A DNA stretch of 37,480 bases, taken from NCBI RefSeq assembly GCF_021699195.1, contig NZ_SSXE01000089.1:1-37480 (forward strand). The letters are read 5' to 3'. The stretch comes from Nonomuraea sp. MG754425. Lineage in GTDB: Bacteria > Actinomycetota > Actinomycetes > Streptosporangiales > Streptosporangiaceae. Below are positions 6,848 through 15,356 of this stretch, in pieces. Positions within the stretch are counted from its first letter, which is position 1; each line of letters opens with the position of its first letter. A program made the translations under genes and the position numbers. The notes beneath the pieces are model-generated. The model saw only the letters and a list, made by a program, of their open reading frames with translations. It made no database searches and was not told the origin of the DNA.

Positions 6848-8466
6848 CGGTCCCGACGGGCCACGAGGCACCCGAGAACGTCCGCCTGATCGGCGGGGAG
6901 ATGCTGCTGTGGTCGGACACGTCCGGCCTGGGCGGCGTCACCGAGTGGCGGGGCGCGGCGCTGGAGCTGGTCAGGCGGATGATCCCGGAGAACGGACGGG
7001 TGCTGCTGGTCGGGCCGCACCCACGGGCGCTGGTGGACGACGTGGCCGCGCGCGCCGCGGACACCGCCGTGCTGCTGCGCTCCTACCCCGACTCCTGCGA
7101 GCTGGGGGAGCGGCACCCGGGGCTGACAGTGTTCTGCGGACGGCTGGAGGCGCTCGCCGCCGAGCCGTACGACCTGGTCCTGGCCATGGACGGGCTGCTG
7201 CGCACCCACTCGGCCGAGGCGCCGGCCGCGGCCTGGATCGAGTCGCTCGAAGCGCTGGCCGGCCTGGTGGCGCTCGGCGGCCGGCTGGTCCTCGGCGTCC
7301 GCAACGACCTGGGGGTCGACCGCTTCATCGAGGCCAGGCCGGCCGACCGCGAGTGCGCCGACGACCAGTGGGCGCCGCACGGCTTCGACCCGAGCTACCC
7401 GAGCGGCCCCGAGGCGCTCGGCCTCGGGCTGGAGGCGGCCGGGCTGAGCGTGCAGCGCCGCTACGCGGCCTATCCCGACCGGCAGTCGCCGCGCTCGCTG
7501 CTGTCGAGCGAGGCGCTGGAGTGCGGCCTGCCCGAGGCGCTCACGTTCCCGCTGAGCGCCAGGGACGGCGGCCGGATGCTGGTGGCCGACCCGCTGCGGC
7601 TGACCCGCCTGGTGTTCCGGCACCGCCTGGGCGAGGCGCTGGCCCCGCTGTGGCTGGCCGTGGCGACCCGGCCGCCGCGCGGCGACGGTCCGGCGACGGC
7701 GGACGAACTGCCGCTGGGCCTCATCGAGGAGGGCCCGGCCCTGTACGAGCTGGCCGCCGGCGGCATCAGGCGGCTGCCCGGCGGCCAGGTGCGGCCGATC
7801 CCCGGTGGCCGGGTGGTGGAGGAGATCCTCGTCGAGGCGTGCGCCCGCGAGGACGTCGTCACCGTGCGCGCGCTGCTCACCGAGCTGGCCGACTGGCTGG
7901 ACGCGGGCGGCGACGCGTCGGCGGCGACCGACAGCCTGGTCTACGACGGCCGCCGCTTCGCCGCGGCGGACCAGCCCGCCGCCCCCGCCGAGCGGCCGGA
8001 CCCGCACGTCGTGCTCTGCCGGATCCTGTGGCGCTTCGCGGTGCGGCTGCTGGCCGCCGGCCACCACCACCCGTGGCCGTGGCCGCTGGAGGCCGACCAG
8101 CTCGCGCTGACGCTGTGCGGCATGGCAGGGCGCACGTGCGAGCCCGGCGACCTCGACCGGGCCCGCAAGCTCGACGCCGAACTCGGCCAGCCCGCCGAGC
8201 TGACCGAGCACGCCCCCACCTACCGCGACCTGATCTGCACCCGCGACCGCCTGGCCGGCCAGCTCACCGCCGCCCTGGCCAGGATCTCGCGCCTGGAGAT
8301 CAAGCTCTCCTACCGCGAGCGCGAGCTGGTACGGGCCAAGGCCAAGCTGCGCAGGACCCAGCGCAAGGCCACCGCCTACCGCAGAACGCTCGGCTACCGA
8401 CTCTCCCGCCGCCTGGCCCGTCCCCGCAAGGTCGCCCGCCGTGTCATACGCCTGCTGTCCGGCTGA
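6844..8466 (+). CDS. Methyltransferase-like protein with C-terminal basic coiled coil
   Basis: A 540-residue protein. Residues about 45-180 have the outline of a class I SAM methyltransferase: GRVLLVGPHP (glycine loop), an acidic strand end, EPYDLVLAMDGLL (motif II region) and LVALGGRLVLGV (motif III region). The glycine loop is imperfect (VGPHPRA instead of GxGxG), so catalysis is not certain. The middle is Ala/Leu-rich without a recognised motif. The last 90 residues are heptad-like and strongly basic (LARISRLEIKLSYRERELVR onward), as in glycan-tailoring methyltransferases that dock to a partner or to the membrane. The start ATG 6844 overlaps the preceding stop (ATGA); upstream codons in the same frame are antisense-like and rejected. 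It lies between two glycosyltransferase-type genes, so O-methylation of the polymer or chain-length control is plausible. Confidence 0.78.
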   Translation: MTVPTGHEAPENVRLIGGEMLLWSDTSGLGGVTEWRGAALELVRRMIPENGRVLLVGPHPRALVDDVAARAADTAVLLRSYPDSCELGERHPGLTVFCGRLEALAAEPYDLVLAMDGLLRTHSAEAPAAAWIESLEALAGLVALGGRLVLGVRNDLGVDRFIEARPADRECADDQWAPHGFDPSYPSGPEALGLGLEAAGLSVQRRYAAYPDRQSPRSLLSSEALECGLPEALTFPLSARDGGRMLVADPLRLTRLVFRHRLGEALAPLWLAVATRPPRGDGPATADELPLGLIEEGPALYELAAGGIRRLPGGQVRPIPGGRVVEEILVEACAREDVVTVRALLTELADWLDAGGDASAATDSLVYDGRRFAAADQPAAPAERPDPHVVLCRILWRFAVRLLAAGHHHPWPWPLEADQLALTLCGMAGRTCEPGDLDRARKLDAELGQPAELTEHAPTYRDLICTRDRLAGQLTAALARISRLEIKLSYRERELVRAKAKLRRTQRKATAYRRTLGYRLSRRLARPRKVARRVIRLLSG

Positions 8467-8486
8467 GGAAACGATGAGGAGTGCCT

Positions 8487-10376
8487 GTGCCGGTTCTTTC
8501 GGTGATCGTCCCGTTCCACAACGTCGAGAAGTACATCGGAGACTGCCTTGACTCCATAGCGGCCCAGACGCTGGCGGAGCTGGAGGTGATCTGCGTGGAC
8601 GACGGCAGCGGCGACGAGGGCCCGGCCGTCGTCGAGTCGCTGCTCGCGGGCGACCCGCGGATCACCCTCATCAGGCAGGACAACCACGGCGTGGGCCACG
8701 CCCGCAACGTCGGCCTGCGGCACGCGAGCGGGGAGTACCTCGCCTTCGTGGACGGCGACGACACCGTCCCGCGTGACGCGTTCAAGCGCCTGGTGTCCTC
8801 GCTGGAGGACACCGGCTCCGACCTGGCCTGCGGCAACGTCATGCGGCTGTACCGCAACCTGCTCGTGCCGTCGTGGGCGCACCGGCAGGCGTTCGCCAGG
8901 CCGGCCAGGCGCACCCACATCACCCGCCGGCCGCTGCTGATCCGCGACCGCATGTTGTGGAACAAGGTCTACCGCCGTTCCTTCTGGGAGTCCCAGGGCC
9001 TGAGCTTCCCCGAGCGCATGTACGAGGACCAGCCCGTGGCCATGGCCGCCCACATCGGCGCCCGCTCGGTCGACGTGCTGGCCAGGGTCGTCTACCACTG
9101 GCGGCACCGCGACGAGCCGGACGCCTCGATCACCCAGCGCCGCCTGGAGCCCGGCAACCTGCGCGACCGCCTGCTGTCCGTGCTGCAGACCGCCGACCTG
9201 CTGGCGGGCGGCGCGCCGAAGCTCAAGCCCGACTTCGACCGCGACACGCTGGACATCGACATGACGGTCGCCGTGGAGGCCCTGGCCGCGATGGGCGGTT
9301 CTGCGGACCCCGGCCTGGTGGACCTGGCCGTCCGCTACCTCGACGGGGTGTCGCGGGAGGCGTGGCGGAGCCTGCCGTTCGAGCAGCGGCTCATGGTCCA
9401 CCTGCTGCACGAGCGGCGTATCGACGAGCTGAGCGGCGTCGTCGCCCAGGCGGGCGACGGCCGGCTGCGACCCAAGATCGGCTCGACCGGCCTGCTGCGC
9501 CGGCGCTGGTACGGCCGCCACCCGTCGATGCCCGTCCACCTGTCGGAGGTCTCCGAAGAGCTGGCGCTGCTGACCCGGCTGGTGAACCTCGACTGGCGCG
9601 ACGGCGTGCTGCACGGCTCGGGACGGGTGGCCGTGGGCCGCTTCGACGTGGGCGAGCTGCGCCGGGTGCGGGTGCGGAGCTGGATGCAGGAGCGGGGCAC
9701 CGGCGACGTCGTGCCGCTGTCCGACGCGGACGGCGTCACCCCCGTGTGGGAGGAGACCGAGCAGGAGGACGGGGTGTGGCTGGCCGAGCACGGGTTCCCG
9801 TTCCGGTTCGCGTTCGACCCGGGCGTCCTGTCGCGTGCGCAGCTCGCCCGGCACGGCCTGTGGGACCTGCGGGTCCAGCTCAGGGGGCACGGGCTGCGGC
9901 TGGAGGGCAAGGTGGCGGGGCCGCGCTGGCTGCCGCCGCTGATCCCCGCGCCGCGGCGCAGGGGCAGGGTGTGGCTGGTGCCGGTGCGCAACGCGAAGGG
10001 CGCCTGGGGCGTCCGGCTGCGCACGGCCGCCGCGGTGATCGGCGACTGCCGCCTCGACGACGGCGACCTGGTGTTCTCGGGGGAGATGACCGATGTCGGC
10101 GACGGCGAACCGGTGCTGCGGCTGCAACGCAGGAGCGACGGGGAGGAGATGTACTTCCCCGTCGCGCTGGCCGGGCAGGACTTCCACGCGCGGGTGCCGC
10201 TGGCCGGCATCGACGAACGGGTCGGCGACGAGTCGTGGTGGGAGGTGGTCATCGACCAGGGCAACGCCATCCGGCCCCTGGTGCGCACGAGGCAGCGGGC
10301 GGTCGCCACAGTGGACGAGCGGCGCTTCCTGCTTGACCGCGGCGAGGACGGCTGCCTGCTGCTCGCCGAGCGCTGA
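8487..10376 (+). CDS. Family 2 glycosyltransferase with C-terminal beta-rich domain
   Basis: A 629-residue protein. Residues 1-230 are a GT-A family 2 glycosyltransferase: LSVIVPFHNVEKYI, the nucleotide-binding VDDGSGDEG, and FVDGDDTVP, which contains the metal-binding DxD. The segment WNKVYRRSFW followed by RMYEDQPVAM is seen in wall-teichoic-acid-type transferases. The remaining 350 residues are rich in predicted strands (LRRRWYGRHPSMPVHL onward), a domain also present in the protein at 16012 and in the TagF fusion at 20652. GTG at 8487 is preferred because GAGGA ends at 8480, six bases upstream; the GTG at 8481 touches the ribosome site. It is the last gene of the rightward operon and its stop abuts the stop of pseC on the other strand with no gap. 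Confidence 0.9.
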   Translation: MPVLSVIVPFHNVEKYIGDCLDSIAAQTLAELEVICVDDGSGDEGPAVVESLLAGDPRITLIRQDNHGVGHARNVGLRHASGEYLAFVDGDDTVPRDAFKRLVSSLEDTGSDLACGNVMRLYRNLLVPSWAHRQAFARPARRTHITRRPLLIRDRMLWNKVYRRSFWESQGLSFPERMYEDQPVAMAAHIGARSVDVLARVVYHWRHRDEPDASITQRRLEPGNLRDRLLSVLQTADLLAGGAPKLKPDFDRDTLDIDMTVAVEALAAMGGSADPGLVDLAVRYLDGVSREAWRSLPFEQRLMVHLLHERRIDELSGVVAQAGDGRLRPKIGSTGLLRRRWYGRHPSMPVHLSEVSEELALLTRLVNLDWRDGVLHGSGRVAVGRFDVGELRRVRVRSWMQERGTGDVVPLSDADGVTPVWEETEQEDGVWLAEHGFPFRFAFDPGVLSRAQLARHGLWDLRVQLRGHGLRLEGKVAGPRWLPPLIPAPRRRGRVWLVPVRNAKGAWGVRLRTAAAVIGDCRLDDGDLVFSGEMTDVGDGEPVLRLQRRSDGEEMYFPVALAGQDFHARVPLAGIDERVGDESWWEVVIDQGNAIRPLVRTRQRAVATVDERRFLLDRGEDGCLLLAER

Positions 10377-11501
10377 CTAGCGCAGGATGCCCGCCAGCGT
10401 CTCGGCCACCCGGTCCTGCTGGTCGTCCGTCAGATCGGGGAACAGCGGCAGCGACAGCTCCTCGGCGTAGTACTCCTCGGCCCGCGGGCAGAGGCCGCGC
10501 CGGTAGCCGAGGTCCTCGAACACCGGGTGCCGGTACACCGGCAGGTAGTTGACCTGCACGCCGATCCCGGCGGCCCGCATGCGCTCGTACACCTCGCGCC
10601 GCCGCCCGTCGCGCACCCGGACGGGGTAGAGGTGCCAGCTCGGCCGCACGTACGCGCGCTGGGCCGGCAGCGTCAGCCCCGGCACGTCGCGCAGCAGCGT
10701 GTGGTAGCGCTCGACCAGTTCGGCGCGCCGCGCGCGGAAGCGCTCCAGCCTGCGCAACTGGCTCACGCCGAGCGCGCACAGCACGTCGGGCAGCCGGTAG
10801 TTGAGCCCGAACGCGTGCACCTCCTGGTGCCAGCCGCCCTCGCCGGGCGCGCGCTGCGCGGCCGGGTCTCTGACCATGCCGTGGTCACGGAACGCGGCGG
10901 CCCGCCGCAGCCGCGCGGGGTCGGCCGCGGCCACGGCCCCGCCCTCCGCCGTCGTCACGGTCTTGGTCGGGAAGAACGAGAACGTGGTCAGGTCGGCCAG
11001 CGCCCCCACCGGCCGGTCCTTGTACGCCGCCCCGATCGCGTGCGCGGCGTCGGCCACCAGCGTCGCCCCGGCCCGGTCGGTGACCTGCCGCAGCTCGTCG
11101 TAGTCGGCGGGATGGCCGGCGAAGTCGACCGCGGTGACCACCCGCGTCCGGGGGGTGAGCAGCGCGGCGGCGGCGTCGGGGTCGAGGTTGCCGGTGTCGG
11201 GCTGCACGTCGGCGAAGACCACCCGCGCGCCCAGGAGGGCGGCCGTGGCGGCCGTGGCCACGAACGTCAGCGGCGAGGTGAGCACCTCGTCGCCCGTCCG
11301 GACCCCGGCCGCCACGTAGGCGACGTGCAGCGCCGCGGTGCCCGACGTGACCGCCACACACGGCACGCCGCCCGTCCAGTGGGCCAGCTCCGCCTCGAAC
11401 AGGCCGACCGCGGGCCCGGTCGTCAGCCAGTCGCCGCGCAGCACGGCGGCGACGGCCTCGACGTCGGACTCCGTGATCGACTGCCGTCCGTAGGGCAGCA
11501 T
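10377..11501 (-). CDS. pseC: PseC-type UDP-4-keto-6-deoxy-AltNAc aminotransferase
   Basis: A 374-residue PLP enzyme of the DegT/DnrJ/EryC1 family. It adds the C4 amino group to UDP-4-keto-6-deoxy-L-AltNAc, step 2 of pseudaminic acid synthesis. The PLP lysine is Lys180 in FSFFPTKTVTTAEGG, the same place as in characterised PseC. The N-terminal YGRQSITESDVEAVAAVL and WLTTGPAVGLFE, and the C-terminal QVNYLPVYRHPVF, match the PseC subgroup. The start ATG 11501 overlaps the pseB stop (TGATG), so the pair is coupled. The stop TAG (10379-10377) is immediately adjacent to the stop of the convergent glycosyltransferase. An open frame to 12548 is a shadow of pseB and is rejected. Confidence 0.93.
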   Translation of the reverse strand: MLPYGRQSITESDVEAVAAVLRGDWLTTGPAVGLFEAELAHWTGGVPCVAVTSGTAALHVAYVAAGVRTGDEVLTSPLTFVATAATAALLGARVVFADVQPDTGNLDPDAAAALLTPRTRVVTAVDFAGHPADYDELRQVTDRAGATLVADAAHAIGAAYKDRPVGALADLTTFSFFPTKTVTTAEGGAVAAADPARLRRAAAFRDHGMVRDPAAQRAPGEGGWHQEVHAFGLNYRLPDVLCALGVSQLRRLERFRARRAELVERYHTLLRDVPGLTLPAQRAYVRPSWHLYPVRVRDGRRREVYERMRAAGIGVQVNYLPVYRHPVFEDLGYRRGLCPRAEEYYAEELSLPLFPDLTDDQQDRVAETLAGILR

Positions 11502-12478
11502 CAGCCGGCCACCATGTCTCGCAGGTCGTCGACCGACAACCACCGGTCGTTGGTGTCGGAGCGGTAGGAGAAGCCCTCGGGCAGCAGCTCGCCGGTCTGC
11601 GGCGGCGCGTAACCCCAGGTGGCGATCGTGGGCTGGACCACGTAGCGGTCGGCCAGGCGCAGCGTCCTGCGGCCGTCGTCGGCGCCGATCATCTCCTCGT
11701 GCAGCTTCTCGCCCGGCCGTACGCCGATCTCGTAGACGGGGCTGTCGGGGGCCAGCGCCTCGGCCAGGTCGGTGACACGCATGCTGGGGATGCGCGGGAC
11801 GTACAGTTCGCCGCCCTGCATGAGGTCGAAGGAGTCCACCACGAACCTGACCGCCTGCTCCAGCGTGATCCAGAACCTGGTCATGCGCTTGTCGGTGATC
11901 GGCAGGCTGCTGCCCTGCTGTGCCAGCCGCTGGAAGAGCGGGATGACCGAGCCCCGGCTGCCGACGACGTTGCCGTAGCGGACCACGGAGAAGCGGGTCT
12001 CGTGGGCGGCGGCGTAGTGGTTGGCCGAGACGAAGAGCTTGTCGGCGACCAGCTTCGTGGCGCCGTAGAGGTTGATCGGGCTGGACGCCTTGTCGGTGGA
12101 GAGCGCGACGACCTTGCGCACGCCGCAGTCGATCGCGGCCTCCACGACGTTCTGCGAGCCGGCCACGTTGGTGCGGACGTACTCGAACGGGTTGTACTCG
12201 GCGGTGTCCACCTGCTTGAGCGCGGCGGCGTGGACGACGTGGTCGATGCCGTGCATCGCACGGGTGAGGCGGTCGCGGTCGCGGACGTCGCCGATGAACC
12301 AGCGCAGCCGCTCGTCGTCGGCGAAGAGCTGCCGGGTCTCGTACTGTTTGAGTTCGTCGCGGGAGAAGACGACCAGACGCCGGACCGCGAGCGAGTCGAG
12401 CGCGTGACGGATGAACGCCTTGCCGAAGGACCCCGTTCCTCCGGTGATCAGAATCGACGATCCACTGAGAATGCTCAC
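11501..12478 (-). CDS. pseB: PseB-type UDP-GlcNAc 4,6-dehydratase (inverting)
   Basis: A 325-residue extended SDR enzyme that converts UDP-GlcNAc to UDP-2-acetamido-2,6-dideoxy-L-arabino-hexos-4-ulose, step 1 of pseudaminic acid synthesis. The NADP-binding TGGTGSFG is at residues 12-19. Active-site residues are readable as Thr128-Asp129-Lys130 (LSTDKAS) and Tyr138/Lys142 (YGATK). RMTRFWITLEQAV and GVRPGEKLHEEMI are signatures of soluble 5-epimerising dehydratases (PseB/FlaA1 type). No membrane segments are present, unlike the PglF/CapD long forms. The start is GTG 12478 with AGGGGG upstream. pseC follows with a one-base overlap. Confidence 0.95.
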   Translation of the reverse strand: MSILSGSSILITGGTGSFGKAFIRHALDSLAVRRLVVFSRDELKQYETRQLFADDERLRWFIGDVRDRDRLTRAMHGIDHVVHAAALKQVDTAEYNPFEYVRTNVAGSQNVVEAAIDCGVRKVVALSTDKASSPINLYGATKLVADKLFVSANHYAAAHETRFSVVRYGNVVGSRGSVIPLFQRLAQQGSSLPITDKRMTRFWITLEQAVRFVVDSFDLMQGGELYVPRIPSMRVTDLAEALAPDSPVYEIGVRPGEKLHEEMIGADDGRRTLRLADRYVVQPTIATWGYAPPQTGELLPEGFSYRSDTNDRWLSVDDLRDMVAG

Positions 12479-12581
12479 GTGGCCCCCTGAAATAGCGCTT
12501 ACGCACTGTAGTCGTCGTGGCAGCCGGTAGCATAGCGCGATCGATCAATAACGCGCTGTCACACAGGGGAATGGGGCTTCG
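12479..12581. promoter_or_regulatory. Divergent promoter region between pseB and pseF
   Basis: These 103 bases must hold start signals for both the pseB-pseC and pseF-pseG units. They are less GC-rich than the genes, with TA-containing hexamers (TAGCAT on +, TACAGT on -), but no hexamer pair at good spacing. An AGGGGA at 12565-12570 lies 11 bases before the pseF GTG. I see the region but cannot fix the promoters. Confidence 0.4.
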
Positions 12582-13310
12582 GTGCGTATTGTCGGAATTA
12601 TTCAGGCCAGGATGGGGTCAACCCGGCTGCCCGGGAAGGTGCTCCGCGAGCTCGGCGGACGTTCCGTGCTGGGCTGGGTGGTCCGCGCCGCGCGGGAGGC
12701 CGGCGCGCTCGACGACCTCGTCGTGGCCACCACGACCGAGCCCGACGACGACGCGGTGGCCGCCGAATGCCGCAGCCTGGGCGTGGCCTGCCACCGGGGG
12801 CCCGTCGACGACGTGCTGACCCGCTTCGCGCAGGCGCTGGAGCGGCGGCGGTGGGACGCCGTCATGCGCTTCACCGCCGACTGCCCGCTGCTCGACCCCG
12901 AGGTGATCAGGGAGGCCGCACTGGTCTTCCGCGCCGTGCCCGGCCTCGACTACCTGAGCACCAGCCTGGCCCCCACGCTGCCGCGCGGGATCGACGTCGA
13001 GGTGGCCGGCCGGGCCGCCTTCGCCCGCGCCGACGCCGAGGCCACCGGCTACCACCGCACCCACGTGACCTCCTACCTTTACGAGCACCCCGGCGACCTG
13101 CGGCTGCTCGGCCTCGCCTACCGTCCCGCCGCCGACGACCTGCGCGTCACGCTCGACACCGAGGACGACTGGCGGCTGATCTCCGCCGTGGTCGCCGCCC
13201 TGGGCGACCGGTGCCTGCCGGTCCGGACGCTCACGAGCTGGCTGCGTGAGCGGCCCGAGGTGCGCGGGCTCAACGCCCACGTGCGGCAGAAAGCCCTGCA
13301 GGACGCGTGA
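12582..13310 (+). CDS. pseF: PseF-type CMP-pseudaminic acid synthetase (SpsF-like cytidylyltransferase)
   Basis: A 242-residue cytidylyltransferase of the CMP-NeuAc/Kdo synthetase superfamily, SpsF branch. It couples CTP to pseudaminic acid, the last activation step. The N-terminal nucleotide loop IIQARMGSTRLPGKVL occupies residues 6-21, and RFTADCPLLDPEVI holds the conserved metal-binding Asp. GIDVEV and LDTEDDWRLI are further SpsF-type blocks. It starts at GTG 12582. Its TGA overlaps the pseG GTG by four bases. Assignment to pseudaminic acid, not another nonulosonate, rests on the surrounding pse genes. Confidence 0.9.
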   Translation: MRIVGIIQARMGSTRLPGKVLRELGGRSVLGWVVRAAREAGALDDLVVATTTEPDDDAVAAECRSLGVACHRGPVDDVLTRFAQALERRRWDAVMRFTADCPLLDPEVIREAALVFRAVPGLDYLSTSLAPTLPRGIDVEVAGRAAFARADAEATGYHRTHVTSYLYEHPGDLRLLGLAYRPAADDLRVTLDTEDDWRLISAVVAALGDRCLPVRTLTSWLRERPEVRGLNAHVRQKALQDA

Positions 13311-14299
13311 GCGGCAGCGCGCGGGTCGGCTTCCGCTGCGACGCCGGGGTGCGCGCCGGGGTCGGCCACCTGGTGCGCTGCGTGGCGCTGGCCGAGGAGC
13401 TGGCCGCGCGGGGCGTCGAGGTCGTCTTCCTCGGCGAGGTGCGCGGCTCGGAGTGGGCGCGGGCGCAACTGGGCGAGCGCGGCTTCCCGCTGGTGGCCGC
13501 GCCGCCCGAGCCCGTCAGGCTGGCCGCGCTGGCCTGCGAGCTACGCCTGGACGCCGTGGTGCTCGACTCCTACGAGCTGCCGCCCGAGACCGGCGCGGTG
13601 CTCAGGGACGCCCGCTTCGCCGTCCTGGCCGTCGTGGACGGCGACCCGCTCGGGCAGGAGGCCGACCTCTACCTCGACCAGAACCTCGGCGCTGAGCGCC
13701 GCCCGTTCCCCGCGCCCGACCGGCGGCTGGCCGGAGCCCGGTACGCGCTGCTGCGCGACAGCGTCCGGCGGCGCGGACGGGTGGCGGGCGGCGGCGACGT
13801 GCCCAGGGTGCTGTGCTTCTTCGGCGGCACCGACAGCGCGGGCGTCGCCCCGGCCTGGGCGCGGGCGCTGTCGGCCACCGGGCTGCCCTTCAGCGCCACG
13901 GTCGTCAGCCCGGTCCCGTTCGAGGCGGGCGGGCCGATCACCGTGATCCCGCCGACCGACCGGCTGCCCGAGCTGATGGCGGCGGCCGACCTGGTGGTGA
14001 CCGCGGCCGGGTCCGCCATCTGGGAACTGCTCCACCTCGGCGTCCCGACGGCGCTGACCTGGGTGGCCGCCAACCAGCTCATCGGCTACGAGGAACTGGT
14101 GGGCCGCGGCGCGGCGGCCGGCCTCGGCCCCGCCCAGGACCCCGCGGCCGGTTCCGGGCCGGTTCAGGTGCTGGCGCGGTTGCTCGCCGACCCCGCCGTC
14201 CGCGAGGAGCACGGCCGGCGGGCCGGCGGCCTGGTGGACGGCAGGGGCAGGGAGCGCGTCGCCGACGCCCTCCTGGCCATCGGCCGGACCGGCCGCTGA
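13307..14299 (+). CDS. pseG: PseG-type UDP-sugar hydrolase
   Basis: A 330-residue GT-B-fold hydrolase that removes UDP from UDP-2,4-diacetamido-2,4,6-trideoxy-L-altropyranose, giving the free hexose that PseI condenses. The catalytic histidine is His21 in AGVGHLVRCVALAEEL, matching the GxGH motif of PseG. The C-terminal nucleotide-binding part contains FFGGTDSAG (about 170) and VVTAAGSAIWELLHLGVPTA (about 228-248). Start GTG 13307 overlaps pseF. The gene runs to within 13 bases of the convergent pseI stop, where an inverted repeat spans both ends. UDP-sugar hydrolases for other nonulosonates (NeuC, LegG) belong to a different, epimerase-type family, which supports the pseudaminic acid reading. 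Confidence 0.92.
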   Translation: MSGSARVGFRCDAGVRAGVGHLVRCVALAEELAARGVEVVFLGEVRGSEWARAQLGERGFPLVAAPPEPVRLAALACELRLDAVVLDSYELPPETGAVLRDARFAVLAVVDGDPLGQEADLYLDQNLGAERRPFPAPDRRLAGARYALLRDSVRRRGRVAGGGDVPRVLCFFGGTDSAGVAPAWARALSATGLPFSATVVSPVPFEAGGPITVIPPTDRLPELMAAADLVVTAAGSAIWELLHLGVPTALTWVAANQLIGYEELVGRGAAAGLGPAQDPAAGSGPVQVLARLLADPAVREEHGRRAGGLVDGRGRERVADALLAIGRTGR

Positions 14300-14314
14300 C
14301 CTGCGCGGCCGGTC
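14287..14314. terminator. Perfect 10-bp inverted repeat across the pseG and pseI stops
   Basis: GACCGGCCGC (14287-14296) and GCGGCCGGTC (14305-14314) pair perfectly around an 8-base loop. The loop contains the pseG stop, and the right arm reaches the pseI stop. There is no T-tract, as is usual for actinomycetes, and being symmetric it could end transcription from both sides. Confidence 0.6.
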
Positions 14315-15356
14315 AGACCAGGTCCCACGTGAGCGGGGTGCCGAAGGCGACGTCGCGGACGAAGCGCCGCCCCATCACCGCCCCGGCCGCGTCGGGGGGC
14401 AGGCCGCCGGCCGGGCGGATCGACCGTACGTTGCCGGGGGTCACGGGCTCGCCCGCGCGCACGTCCCGCACGACGTACAGGGAGCGGCGGAAGCGCAGCC
14501 CCTCGCGCTCGGACGGACGCGGCCCGATGGCCACCTCGCCGAGCGACTGCCAGGCCCGCTCGCTCTCCACCACCAGCGTCGCCAGCTCGGCCGGCTCCAG
14601 CGAGAAGGCGGAGTCGACCCCGCCGTCGGCCCGCGACATGGTGACGTGCTTCTCGATCAGGCAGGCCCCCAGCGCCACCGCCGCCAGCGCGGCCCCGAGG
14701 CCGGGTGTGTGGTCGGACAGCCCCACGACCTCGCCCGTGACCGCCGCCAGCAGCGGCAGCGCGCGCAGGTTGCTCTCCGAGGGCGCGGCGGGGTAGGAGG
14801 CCGTGCACGACAACACGGCGAGCTGCGTGCACCCGGCCTCGCGGGCGGCCGACACCGCGGCCTCGATCTCGGCGACGGTGGCCATGCCGGTGGAGATGAT
14901 CAGCGGCTTGCCGGTGCCGGCCGCGAGCCGGATCAGCGGCAGATCCACGATCTCCGAAGAAGCGATCTTGTACGCCGGTACGCCCAGCTTCTCCAGCAGC
15001 TCGACCGCCGTGGGGTCGAACGGCGCCGAGAACGCGATCAGCCCCCGCTCCCGCGCCCGCTCGAAGATCGGCTCGTGCCACTCCCACGGCGTGTGGGCCC
15101 GCTCGAACAGCGCGTACAGGCTCTCGCCGCCCCACAACTCGTGCCCGTCGCCCAGCCGGAACGCCGGTGCGTCGCAGGCGACGGTCAGCGTGTCGGGCGT
15201 GTACGTCTGCAGCTTCAGCGCGTGCGCCCCCGCCTCGGCCACCGCGTCCACGATGGCCAGCGCCCGTTCCAGGCTGCCGTTGTGGTTGCCGGACAGCTCG
15301 GCCACGACGAACGGCGGGTGCTCCGGCCCGATCGTGCGTCCTGCGATGGAGATCAT
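14313..15356 (-). CDS. pseI: PseI-type pseudaminic acid synthase (NeuB family)
   Basis: A 347-residue synthase that condenses phosphoenolpyruvate with the 6-carbon diacetamido sugar to make pseudaminic acid. The NeuB domain covers about 1-270: FVVAELSGNHNGSLERAL, HALKLQTYTPDTLT, FSAPFDPTAVELLEKLGVPA, KIASSEIVDLPLI, and GLSDHTPGLGAALAAVALGA with the metal-binding histidine. Residues about 285-345 form a SAF antifreeze-like domain (RSLYVVRDVRAGEPVTPGNV). The ELSGNHNGSLERA block is typical of PseI rather than NeuB or LegI. Start ATG 15356 overlaps the pseH stop (ATGA). The longer open frame to 15881 is a shadow of pseH and is rejected. Confidence 0.95.
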   Translation of the reverse strand: MISIAGRTIGPEHPPFVVAELSGNHNGSLERALAIVDAVAEAGAHALKLQTYTPDTLTVACDAPAFRLGDGHELWGGESLYALFERAHTPWEWHEPIFERARERGLIAFSAPFDPTAVELLEKLGVPAYKIASSEIVDLPLIRLAAGTGKPLIISTGMATVAEIEAAVSAAREAGCTQLAVLSCTASYPAAPSESNLRALPLLAAVTGEVVGLSDHTPGLGAALAAVALGACLIEKHVTMSRADGGVDSAFSLEPAELATLVVESERAWQSLGEVAIGPRPSEREGLRFRRSLYVVRDVRAGEPVTPGNVRSIRPAGGLPPDAAGAVMGRRFVRDVAFGTPLTWDLV

